Of a DNA stretch of 64,000 bases, positions 1 to 7,317 are shown piece after piece (position 1 is the first letter of the stretch; every line of letters starts with the position of its first letter). Source of the DNA: an uncultured Bacilli bacterium (GTDB lineage: Bacteria; Bacillota_I; Bacilli_A; RF39; UBA660). The DNA lies in the NCBI GenBank assembly GCA_934096125.1, contig CAKOLB010000005.1, positions 14,015 to 78,014 of the forward strand, read 5' to 3'. The translations under genes and the position numbers were made by a program. Under the pieces are notes generated by a model that was not told the origin of the DNA, made no database searches, and worked only from the letters and a program-made list of their open reading frames with translations.

Positions 1-176
1 AAAGGAATGTAGATAATGTGATTCTTATCATTGTTTTGTAATAAATACTTATAGAAAATTTCTTTTAAAAGATATGATTTTCCACATCTTCTAATACCGG
101 TAATTATTTTTATTTGACCATTGCCATCTTTTTTTATCAATTCTTTCAAATAAAAGTCTCTCTTTATTGTTTTCAT
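1..176 (-). CDS. AAA-family ATPase (DUF4143-type), N-terminal part, runs off the window
   Basis: The visible 58 codons start MKTIKRDFYLKELI and reach a P-loop of the form ITGIRRCGKSYLL at about residues 25-37. This is the N-terminus typical of the archaeal/bacterial AAA ATPases that carry a C-terminal DUF4143. The ATG at 176 follows a strong AGGAGG at about 184-189, and a -10 (TATAAT) lies near 204-209 on the minus strand. The rest of the gene lies outside the window, so DUF4143 itself is inferred. These ATPases are common, often multicopy, and of unknown physiological role. Confidence 0.75.
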   Translation of the reverse strand, partial: MKTIKRDFYLKELIKKDGNGQIKIITGIRRCGKSYLLKEIFYKYLLQNNDKNHIIYIP

Positions 177-235
177 CTCTTCTTCCTCCGTTAATATAAT
201 AAAATTATACTATATTATTTACCACTTGAAAAGAG

Positions 236-281
236 TTTCACTCCGAACTTTTTCGGAATTCCGAAAAAGTTCGGAGTGAAA
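236..281. repeat. 46-bp perfect palindrome upstream of the AAA ATPase
   Basis: Positions 236-258 are exactly the reverse complement of 259-281, with no loop and the centre GGAATTCC. It sits just upstream of the predicted promoter of the ATPase gene (minus strand). Its GC content is well above its surroundings. It could be an operator or a cruciform. There is no T-run on either side, so a terminator is unlikely. Confidence 0.85.
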
Positions 282-359
282 TTGAATGAAAATTAATTTC
301 TTGCTTGATAATATTTTAGCTAATTTTGCTACGGACAGTTCTTAAAGCTGTTAAAACAT

Positions 360-690
360 TAATACATTAAAATATTTATATATGATAAAAAAGAAAAATA
401 TAAATTTTGGAAACGGATTGCTGATCTTCCATCTCATAAATATCATGTATACTTTAACATCTTACTGTTATCCTTTTCTTAACTATCATTGCTGCCAATT
501 ATTCTAAAATACTAAATGTTATAAAAATGGAATGGAAAAATTATTACTCATAATATTTATAAAAACAAAGGTAAAGTTGGAGTTATGTCCTTGTTTAAAA
601 TAGGTTTAAGGCTATTTCACAGAACTTATAATTCTCCGAAATTATAAAAATTTATTCTTTATGATATATAAATTATTCATATATTTTCTA
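360..690 (+). pseudogene. IS4-like transposase remnant
   Basis: Two blocks align by eye with the transposase remnant at 56.45-57.17 kb. The first covers the segment encoding WKWIADLPSHKYHV-like residues. The second covers the C-terminal block around the phrase LTIIGADYSKN. The sequence between them, including the catalytic Glu region, is deleted, and frames are broken. It is a non-functional relic. Confidence 0.7.
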
Positions 691-756
691 ATATTAAATT
701 ATATTTTTAATTCTTCTCTAAAATCCAATTTTAACAATGTATATATTGTTAAAATC

Positions 757-795
757 ATTCAAAAATGACCACAACGGTATATGGTCGTTTTTTTG
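757..795 (-). terminator. Intrinsic terminator after the surface-protein gene
   Basis: A stem AAACGACCATA / TGTGGTCATTT with a short loop is flanked by A and T runs. It lies about 50 bp past the TGA stop of the minus-strand gene ending at 844 and can work in either direction. Confidence 0.7.
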
Positions 796-843
796 GGTTA
801 TTTTCTCTGTATTTAATAGTCTTTTTCTAAAATTGTCCGTCAT

Positions 844-2364
844 TCAGGTAATCCTAATTGGATTTCCTTTGGTTCCTGCACCGGATGCATAAGTTGTGGA
901 AGCCACGAGATTGAAGGACGGCCGGGCCACATACGGATTCGACGCACTGTTGTTGCCCATTTCCCCAGATGCATACACAAAGAACACACTATACGCAAAG
1001 CTCGAACGCCGGGAAATAGTCCATTCATAACTACCACCATTATATAGCCAATTTTCTTTTATTCCTTTTCGGATGTCTTCTCCATCAGAATTATAACCTG
1101 GCAATGACCAATATTTTGGACTAGCTGCAAAACCATAGTCACTTGCATACATGAGTCCTATTTTTGCACTATAAGTAGTACTTGCATTCGTCGTCATTTC
1201 TTTTGAGTACATATTTTTTATTCCTGCAGTCGTAACCATATCCCATCCAGCTCCACCTACTTGCCACACTGTTGTTGCTATTTTACTTGACCAGTTAGTT
1301 CCTATTTTATTTATGAAATTAGTATTTAAATTTGTTTTATTAAGTAAACTTGTACTCCAATCATTTGAACCATAACCAGCATTTATTGTTTTATCTGCAA
1401 GGCCATTATAATTCCAGTAATATAAATGATTAGAAGAAGAATAATCTCCATCTGTTCCAAGTAAAGTACTGCTTGCAACTGTGGCTTTAATAAGTTTCAC
1501 TTGTCCACCTTTTACATAGATTATTCGGTATAGATTATCTGCTGGACATGGACTTGCAGTTGAACCAAAGCATACATAATTGTCGGGATTTGCTCCTGAA
1601 TACCTAATCGAGCCATCTCCAGCCCCATTAGTAAGAGTGCTATCATGATAATATAAACTTGCTTCTGGACCATACTTCGCATTTAAGGTAGTTAAACAGG
1701 TTGCTAAATTACTACCTGCTGTACATCCACTTGTTGCTAGCGTATATTGTGCATCTTTTCCTATTTGCAGCACTCCGCTAAAACTTTTACCAGCATTACT
1801 GGTTTGGTCACTATCTAAATTAACAAGTGTTACTTGCACCTTCCATGTATCTGTTTTGTTTGGAGATGCTGATATTTCATAATAATCAGCTATTTTAATT
1901 GGGCCTGAATATGTTGTGATATCAAAGCCACTTACTCCACCAGAAGTTACATAATTCATCCCATCAAGCTCTGTTACAACCGTCCCTGTTGGGTCTGTGA
2001 TGGTTAGAAGTAACTCTGCAGAATTATCAGATGTTGTGTATATGAATGGATTATTAGTAATATTAAAGTAAAGATAATAATGTTCTGTTGCTTTATTTGT
2101 AGCATCGTTGGCTGTTAGCAAAGCTGTTGCTGTAGTACTACCTGTCACATTACCCTTGCCACTTGCAAATGATGTTTGATCGGCTGTTAGGTTAACCGAT
2201 GAACCCACACTAAAAGATAAGTTATCCGTAGACGACGTTTGTACTCTTACGCTACTGTTTGTAGAAGCTCCACCTTGAGCCACAAAATAGGCATAAGTAG
2301 TTAGCATTGTAATAAAACATAAAAAGATAATTGTTATATAAATTAATAATTTATTTTTTGCCAT
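844..2364 (-). CDS. Surface protein with DGR-type hypervariable C-terminus (copy 1)
   Basis: This is a 506-residue exported protein. Residues 6-27 are a hydrophobic signal/anchor ending near AYFVAQGG, as in camelysin/TasA-type proteins. Residues 30-215 are Ser/Thr/Asn-rich and probably beta. From about residue 225 onward it matches the 57.4-58.7 kb protein (motifs YYHDSTLTNGAGD, YVCFGS..SPCP.DNLYRII, WSTSLLNKTNLNTNFI, KIGLMYASDYGFAA). Residues 447-485 form a segment that differs from the other copy almost only at first and second codon positions, ending in the constant RPSFNL. This layout (constant body, variable segment near the C-terminus closing in a conserved GC-rich block) is that of DGR target proteins, usually C-type-lectin folds. 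It is probably a variable adhesin or receptor. The stop is TGA, directly before the IS relic. Confidence 0.8.
   Translation of the reverse strand: MAKNKLLIYITIIFLCFITMLTTYAYFVAQGGASTNSSVRVQTSSTDNLSFSVGSSVNLTADQTSFASGKGNVTGSTTATALLTANDATNKATEHYYLYFNITNNPFIYTTSDNSAELLLTITDPTGTVVTELDGMNYVTSGGVSGFDITTYSGPIKIADYYEISASPNKTDTWKVQVTLVNLDSDQTSNAGKSFSGVLQIGKDAQYTLATSGCTAGSNLATCLTTLNAKYGPEASLYYHDSTLTNGAGDGSIRYSGANPDNYVCFGSTASPCPADNLYRIIYVKGGQVKLIKATVASSTLLGTDGDYSSSNHLYYWNYNGLADKTINAGYGSNDWSTSLLNKTNLNTNFINKIGTNWSSKIATTVWQVGGAGWDMVTTAGIKNMYSKEMTTNASTTYSAKIGLMYASDYGFAASPKYWSLPGYNSDGEDIRKGIKENWLYNGGSYEWTISRRSSFAYSVFFVYASGEMGNNSASNPYVARPSFNLVASTTYASGAGTKGNPIRIT
908..1026 (-). other. Putative DGR variable region VR1
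   Basis: This 119-bp segment (residues 447-485 of the surface protein) aligns without gaps to 57458-57576. Of 39 codons, 17 differ and all changes are amino-acid changing. The 25 base differences fall 12/10/3 at codon positions 1/2/3. The 22 constant codons (for example TCC, CGG, TCG, GCG, GTG, TTC, GGC, CCG) are GC-rich and nearly adenine-free, unlike the AT-rich host codon use. Outside the segment, ordinary synonymous differences resume at once. This is the pattern expected of adenine-directed mutagenic retrohoming. Confidence 0.8.
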
Positions 2365-2410
2365 TAGTATTCTTCCTTTCGCTATTTTTATATTAACTAA
2401 TAAAAAAAAT

Positions 2411-2463
2411 AAGTGCTATTGATTATATTTAGAACTTTAATCTAAGTATAATCAATAGCACTT
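2411..2463 (-). terminator. Hairpin with T-run in the leader of the surface-protein gene
   Basis: A perfect 17-bp stem (2411-2427 with 2447-2463), extendable to 23 bp with one G-U pair, is followed on the minus strand by eight T residues. It lies 47 bp upstream of the surface-protein start at 2364. A minus-strand -10 (TATAAT) is visible near 2487-2492, so transcripts would have to pass it. It is probably a leader terminator/attenuator; an operator for the divergent regulator is the alternative. Confidence 0.6.
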
Positions 2464-2512
2464 TATCACTATATGTAGAATAATTATATATGTAAAGTAA
2501 GGATGAAAGAAT

Positions 2513-2782
2513 ATGATAACTAATGAAGAACTCGATAAAATTTTTACAATGATATCTAAAAACGTTAAGTATTATAGACTTAATAATAAGAGTAAATATG
2601 CGGATGAATATGGTCGCATCAGTCAAGAAAGACTGGCAGAGCTTTGTAATGTTTCTGGATCTTTAATTGCTAATATAGAGAGTTTAAAAGTTAAACAAAC
2701 CTTTTCTATTACGGTTATTGCCACGATTAGTAAAGTATTAAATATTCCTTTTGAGTGCTTTTTCCAAGAAAAAAAACTCTAA
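2513..2782 (+). CDS. Small Cro/CI-type (XRE) DNA-binding regulator
   Basis: This 89-residue protein has a helix-turn-helix of the XRE type at about residues 33-75 (ISQERLAELCNVSGSLIANIE, then ISKVLNIPFECFF at the end). No other domain is visible. It is divergent from the hypervariable surface-protein gene and separated from it by a hairpin, so local control of that gene is plausible but unproven. It converges with the next gene, overlapping it by 4 bp. The start follows a TAAGGATGAAAG ribosome-binding region. Confidence 0.8.
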   Translation: MITNEELDKIFTMISKNVKYYRLNNKSKYADEYGRISQERLAELCNVSGSLIANIESLKVKQTFSITVIATISKVLNIPFECFFQEKKL

Positions 2783-3585
2783 TTTGAGCTTTCTTCCTTT
2801 TCAACACTATACCAAACAAAACGACCACTATCATATTTGTAGGTATGAATGTATTTTTGCAGATATTTTAAATAATTATTTATATCAATACTATCAGTGT
2901 ACTTAATATATTCATTAACAGTATCTTGTTCATCGTTATAACAAAGATTAGTGGTTTTACTGCATCTTAAATAATATTCTTCTATTTTGATATCATTTTG
3001 GTCAGTGATAGTATAACTAAGTTTACCTTTGTATACTACTTCATCACTTTCTTTTTCTGCATCTTCTTTTACCTTATAAACATAAAAGTAATTATTGTGG
3101 TATTTGGCTTTTATATTTTCAGTTATTTCAAAGTCTCCAGGGCTATATTTATTATCACTTCCCACCATATAATTAATAGTACTTTTCATTAAATCAAGAC
3201 TTATTTTGTAAAAAGGATAACCTTCAACATTTAAGCTATTTAACTCTTCTTGAGTTAAAGGTTCTAACTGAGTTGTGTTTTTAACGGTGATTACATTATA
3301 AGCCATGTAACTTAATATGTGATAGCTAATATTAGGAACTGTTGTATAATTGCCAGAATAAATAGTGTTCATATGATTTACTCTAGATGGTGGTAAGTAT
3401 GTATATAAAATATCTATTGTGGCATCATTGACATCAACGATAACATTTTTTTCTTTTTTATCCATGTTAGCAAAATTAAATATTTTAATAAATAAAATGA
3501 ATAATATCATTGCTAAAATTATGGCAATTAAATACATGAGAGTTGTTTTTATTATTTTCAATTTTATCACACCTATCATACCCAT
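2779..3585 (-). CDS. Membrane-anchored protein of unknown function
   Basis: Of 268 residues, one membrane segment lies at about residues 12-34 (TLMYLIAIILAMILFILFI) near the N-terminus, followed by a mostly polar, Tyr-rich extracytoplasmic part. Two Cys residues (in LRCSKTTNLCYN) could form a disulfide outside the cell. I recognise no family. It is probably co-directional with the Ig-like protein gene upstream (gap about 50 bp) but a terminator hairpin separates them. Confidence 0.65.
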   Translation of the reverse strand: MGMIGVIKLKIIKTTLMYLIAIILAMILFILFIKIFNFANMDKKEKNVIVDVNDATIDILYTYLPPSRVNHMNTIYSGNYTTVPNISYHILSYMAYNVITVKNTTQLEPLTQEELNSLNVEGYPFYKISLDLMKSTINYMVGSDNKYSPGDFEITENIKAKYHNNYFYVYKVKEDAEKESDEVVYKGKLSYTITDQNDIKIEEYYLRCSKTTNLCYNDEQDTVNEYIKYTDSIDINNYLKYLQKYIHTYKYDSGRFVWYSVEKEESSN

Positions 3586-3617
3586 AATATCATGATTTAA
3601 GTCTTATAACAAGAAAA

Positions 3618-3636
3618 AATGAGTTTACTACTCATT
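3618..3636 (-). terminator. Terminator of the Ig-like membrane protein gene
   Basis: A stem AATGAGT / ACTCATT with a 5-base loop is followed by TTTTTC on the minus strand. It overlaps the stop codon at 3635. Confidence 0.65.
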
Positions 3637-5095
3637 ACTTTTCTTCGGTATATTCTTGGGTTACAGAACATGTATATCCCTTGTTTGTGTAGATTGTACG
3701 AAAGTCTGCGAAGGATACTGGGAAAGCTCCATTGTTTTCACTATTAAGTGTTTCATTTGATAAATCACTAATTATATAAATAGTTTTATTATTATCATTG
3801 TAAATAGCATTTCCTGTTATGCCTTCAATTGTAATTTTACTTTCTTTCTTGCCTACCGCTTTGTCGTATTCTTCTTTACTATCAAATACTATTTTGCTTC
3901 GGCGAATAGCAATGTTCATGTAACTCGGAGTTCCAGCTTCTGGCCGGCCAAGAGGAATTATGTCTGTTGTTTCCTTTACCCCTTTATACTCAGTTAACTC
4001 ACTTGATGCGGATTTACAATTACTGTAAGCAAATATTGAGTATGGAGCTACATATAACATTCCTTTAGATACTTCAGAATTTCCAGCACTATCTTTAGCT
4101 TCTATTTCCACTTCATATGGACCACCAGCAGTAGCCATATTTTCTTTTACTTTACTTTCATCTTTAAATGTTGTTGTGCAGTTAGATGGGTCAGTACAAG
4201 ATTTAACGAACTCATCTACTGTAACAGTGCTTCCTACTTCTTTAAACACTGGTTGTAGTTCAACTGTTGGAGCAGTCTTGTCACTTACAACAACTTTTGA
4301 TTCATAAGTTTCTTCTCCACATGTAATAACTGCTTTATATTCACCAATTTTATCATTATCAATACCTGTTATATCTAAAGCACAGCTGTTAACATCACCA
4401 CTAGTGACTGCTACATAATCACTTATATTTTCGCTAACATTATCACCAACACCTAAATTTAAAGTTTTGGTTGTAAGTTTTACTTTGTTATTACTAATAT
4501 CTAAAAAGTAATAAACTCCGAAAGCAACACCAGCGATTAATGCTATAACTAATATGACAAATAACACTTTACTCATCTTTTTCTTCTCTTTAGTTTCTTT
4601 AGGTGGCATTTGGCCAATATTTTCTTGATGATTTGGCTCAGCGAAACCATTAGCATTGAGATTGTTTTGATTCATTGCCATGTTATTTACATTATTACTA
4701 GAAAAATTACCGGCAAATTCTTGTTCCGTTCCTGGGATTGGTCTTGCCACTGGTTCTTGCATAGGTGGAATATCAATTCCTGGTGATGAACCTGGCATAG
4801 CACTTGTTCCTGCCATCATTTCAGGACTTGTATTAATACCAACATTTTGATTTGGCATTGGCTCTGGCCTGCCTACTATTTCTTGACCACTTAAATTTGG
4901 AATAGGACTTGGATTACTTGCATTTGGAATTTCGCCTGCTGCATTTTGTCTCATCCCTTGATTTTCCATAGATTGATTATTACTTACACTAGTATAACCA
5001 TTAGGGTTAGGTACTTGGTTAACACTTCCAAGTGTACTTGACCCTAAACTTTCTGCTCCAAAATTATTTGGATTATTTGGATTTTGTCCATTCAT
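3635..5095 (-). CDS. Membrane protein: Asn/Pro-rich N-tail plus Ig-like (DUF5011-type) ectodomain
   Basis: This is a 486-residue protein. Residues 1-165 are low-complexity (Asn, Pro, Gly, Gln, Met) and end in a Lys-rich patch. A membrane helix follows at about 175-197 (VLFVILVIALIAGVAFGVYYF). Outside are an Ig-like region (about 205-285) and a DUF5011-like repeat with EVGSTVTVDEFV and the end motif AKDSAGNSEVSKG. Paired Cys residues are present in the ectodomain. The long disordered tail would be cytoplasmic. Function is unknown; cell-surface or envelope assembly is likely. A clear AGGGG site precedes the ATG. Confidence 0.65.
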   Translation of the reverse strand: MNGQNPNNPNNFGAESLGSSTLGSVNQVPNPNGYTSVSNNQSMENQGMRQNAAGEIPNASNPSPIPNLSGQEIVGRPEPMPNQNVGINTSPEMMAGTSAMPGSSPGIDIPPMQEPVARPIPGTEQEFAGNFSSNNVNNMAMNQNNLNANGFAEPNHQENIGQMPPKETKEKKKMSKVLFVILVIALIAGVAFGVYYFLDISNNKVKLTTKTLNLGVGDNVSENISDYVAVTSGDVNSCALDITGIDNDKIGEYKAVITCGEETYESKVVVSDKTAPTVELQPVFKEVGSTVTVDEFVKSCTDPSNCTTTFKDESKVKENMATAGGPYEVEIEAKDSAGNSEVSKGMLYVAPYSIFAYSNCKSASSELTEYKGVKETTDIIPLGRPEAGTPSYMNIAIRRSKIVFDSKEEYDKAVGKKESKITIEGITGNAIYNDNNKTIYIISDLSNETLNSENNGAFPVSFADFRTIYTNKGYTCSVTQEYTEEK

Positions 5096-5133
5096 TTTAT
5101 CAGCCCCTCGCTACTATCTTAATTATACAAGTA

Positions 5134-6471
5134 TTATGAAAAATTTTCAAGATACTTTTTAAATTCATCTCCCCTATCCTCAAAACGAGCATATTGATCT
5201 TGGCTGGAAGAGCCTGGAGATAATAGCACTACTTCACTAGGTAAAGCATTACTTACTATTTTATCCATAGCATTATGAAGGGTTTCACAGCGATATGCTT
5301 TTTTGCCAATACTTTTAGCATACTCCATAACTTTATCAGTTGTTTCTCCGATAGCATAAATAGCCACAACGTTTTGCATATAATCATCTAGTTCATGAAA
5401 ATCTTGGTTACGATTAAGCCCTCCTAGTATAAGGTTAATATTTTCTGAAAAAGTTTTCAAAGCGGTAATCGTAGATGTTGGATTAGTAGACTTAGAGTCA
5501 TTATAGTATTTAACGCTATTTATTGTCTTAACGTATTCAATCCTGTGCTCTACTCCACAGAAGTTTTCTAAAAATTTATGTGTTTTAGAAAAGTCTGATG
5601 TAAATAAACTTAGAACAAGGTATGCTGCTAAAATATTTTCATAGTTATGTATACCTTTTAAACGAATATCATTTATATTAATTACTTTTTGACCATTTAC
5701 ATAAATTTCATCATCTTTTAAATAAGCATTTGCATTAATACTGCCTTTACTACTAAAGAAAAGTTTTTGGGAAACAGCATTTTGACTTTCTTCTAAAGCA
5801 TCGACATTTTCCATATTGATGATGGCATAATCACTTGCTGTTTGATTTTGAAATATCTTACTCTTAGTTTTTTTGTAAGCTTCATATGTCCCATGATAAT
5901 CTAAATGAGTTGGACAAATATTGGTAAGCACACTAATATGAGTTTTAAAGTCATGAAGGTCACATAACTGATGGTCACTAATTTCTAGAAGCAAAATACC
6001 TCCTTTTTTAATATTTGGTAAAATTTCAGCGAGAGGATAACCGATATTGCCTCCTAAAACGGGATTGAAGCCACTTGCTTTTAACAATTCATAAATAATT
6101 TTGGTAGTTGTTGTTTTACCATTAGAACCAGTAACTCCAATAATTTTGACATCTTCGGGCAAGAAATGATACGCTACTTCCATTTCATTTTCTACGCGAA
6201 TATTTTTTTCATTTATGGCTTGCATCACTTTACTTGTAGACATAATTGCTGGGTTTTTGATAATTAAATCCCATGGTGCATTTACTAAATCTTCTTGCTT
6301 ATTTGTAATAACTATCTTAATATTATTTTCTTTTAAAAATCTTTCATCTGCTTCTTTTAAAGGCTTCATATCACTAACTGTGATATCATTATTTTTGCCA
6401 AGTAATAATTTAGTTACTGCCATCCCACTTTTTGCAGCACCTAGTACTAATATTTTTTTATTTTCATACAT
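5134..6471 (-). CDS. murD: UDP-N-acetylmuramoyl-L-alanine--D-glutamate ligase
   Basis: MurD adds D-Glu to UDP-MurNAc-L-Ala in the cytoplasmic stage of peptidoglycan synthesis. The 445-residue length is normal. The N-terminal Rossmann part starts KKILVLGAAKSGMAVTKLL. The ATP loop is at residues 112-120 (GVTGSNGKTTTTK). The central-domain motif with CPTHLDYHGTYEAY, the HRIEYV and YNDSKSTNPTST blocks and the end motif LLSPGSSSQDQYARFEDRG are all present. It starts after a GGTGAAG site. It is not in a mur cluster here, which is common in reduced Bacillota genomes. Confidence 0.95.
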   Translation of the reverse strand: MYENKKILVLGAAKSGMAVTKLLLGKNNDITVSDMKPLKEADERFLKENNIKIVITNKQEDLVNAPWDLIIKNPAIMSTSKVMQAINEKNIRVENEMEVAYHFLPEDVKIIGVTGSNGKTTTTKIIYELLKASGFNPVLGGNIGYPLAEILPNIKKGGILLLEISDHQLCDLHDFKTHISVLTNICPTHLDYHGTYEAYKKTKSKIFQNQTASDYAIINMENVDALEESQNAVSQKLFFSSKGSINANAYLKDDEIYVNGQKVININDIRLKGIHNYENILAAYLVLSLFTSDFSKTHKFLENFCGVEHRIEYVKTINSVKYYNDSKSTNPTSTITALKTFSENINLILGGLNRNQDFHELDDYMQNVVAIYAIGETTDKVMEYAKSIGKKAYRCETLHNAMDKIVSNALPSEVVLLSPGSSSQDQYARFEDRGDEFKKYLENFS

Positions 6472-6515
6472 ATTTCTTCACCACTAAAATTATATTACAA
6501 TTTACCTAAACTTGT

Positions 6516-7016
6516 CTATTTTATAATGCCATTTTGAACATATTTTGTTTCACTAACGATAACAAAAGCATCTTTATCGTGACTTCTAATTATTTTGGTT
6601 AGGACTTTAAGTTTATTTTGACTAAGTTCTATTTTAAGAAGTTTTTTATTTTTATTTTCTAGTTTGATAATAGATACTCCAAAACCGGCCTTTTGAATTT
6701 CTTTGATAAGACGCGCAGATGTTTCGGCGTTTGTTATTACTTCAAGGCAAATTATGCCTTTTAAAAAGTTTCTAGTTAAAAAACTGCCAAGATAGGTGCC
6801 GGTTGCGTATCCTGCGGAATAAAATATGGGAATTAAAATAGAATTTAAACTAGTGTTTAAGGCTTCTCTTGCAACGATAAACCATATTAAGACTTCAAAA
6901 AAAGCAATTACTGATGCGATAAGCTTATTTCCTTTAATGATTAAAACTGTTCGAACTGTGCCAAGGCTTACATCAACAATGCGGGCGAAAAAAATTTGCA
7001 AGCACGTAAAAAACAT
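6516..7016 (-). CDS. UPF0316 membrane protein (DUF5698 plus DUF2179)
   Basis: This protein of about 166 residues has three N-terminal membrane helices (FARIVDVSLGTVRTVLIIKG is the family signature) and a C-terminal soluble DUF2179-like domain (AGFGVSIIKLENKNKKLLKI). The reading frame is open from a GTG at 7025, but the AGGAG at 7030-7034 fits the ATG at 7016 better. Function is unknown; it belongs to the YebE/UPF0316 family of Bacillota membrane proteins. Confidence 0.85.
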   Translation of the reverse strand: MFFTCLQIFFARIVDVSLGTVRTVLIIKGNKLIASVIAFFEVLIWFIVAREALNTSLNSILIPIFYSAGYATGTYLGSFLTRNFLKGIICLEVITNAETSARLIKEIQKAGFGVSIIKLENKNKKLLKIELSQNKLKVLTKIIRSHDKDAFVIVSETKYVQNGIIK

Positions 7017-7029
7017 AAAAACCACACTC

Positions 7030-7317
7030 CTATATATTAAGTAGTATGGTTATAATTATTAAAATTAAAAGGATAAAGATAATAATGAAGATGCCAAAGA
7101 TATTTGTTTCTTTATCACTTCGATAGACGGTCTGGTTTTCAACGCCCATTTTTTCTAAAAGTAGTCTAACTTTTTTAGCTTCTTTATCTTTTTCCTTATC
7201 ACGTTTATCTAAATTATTTTTATCGATTAAGACGCCACAAAATTTGCAAACAACACCTTCACTGGGAAGGGGACGGCCACAGTGCTTACACGTCACCGTT
7301 AACACGTGTCCCATCAT
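7030..7317 (-). CDS. Zinc-ribbon protein with C-terminal membrane helix
   Basis: Of 95 residues, a CxxC...CxxC zinc ribbon (CKHCGRPLP and CKFCG) is near residues 10-28. A charged Lys/Asp/Glu linker follows, and a tail anchor is at about 73-94 (IFGIFIIIFILLILIIITI). The gene overlaps the end of the upstream surface-protein gene by about 30 bp, so translation is probably coupled. An internal GTG at about 7305 is an alternative start. Function is unknown. Confidence 0.65.
   Translation of the reverse strand: MMGHVLTVTCKHCGRPLPSEGVVCKFCGVLIDKNNLDKRDKEKDKEAKKVRLLLEKMGVENQTVYRSDKETNIFGIFIIIFILLILIIITILLNI

Larger units (their letters stand above)
330..842. mobile_element. Decayed IS4-like element, copy 1
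   Basis: The ends are ACGGACAGTT (331-340) and its inverted near-copy AATTGTCCGT (831-840). The interior is a shrunken version of the element at 56.45-57.39 kb: 380-465 and 465-690 match it, with internal deletions and stops, so no transposase is encoded. The right end abuts the stop codon of the next surface-protein gene. The stretch 182-843 holds no intact gene. Confidence 0.75.

Noticed and set aside
840..1040. 66-codon plus-frame inside VR1
   Set aside because: It is antisense to the variable region. The frame stays open because that segment is GC-rich and stop-poor, and it has no ribosome-binding site.
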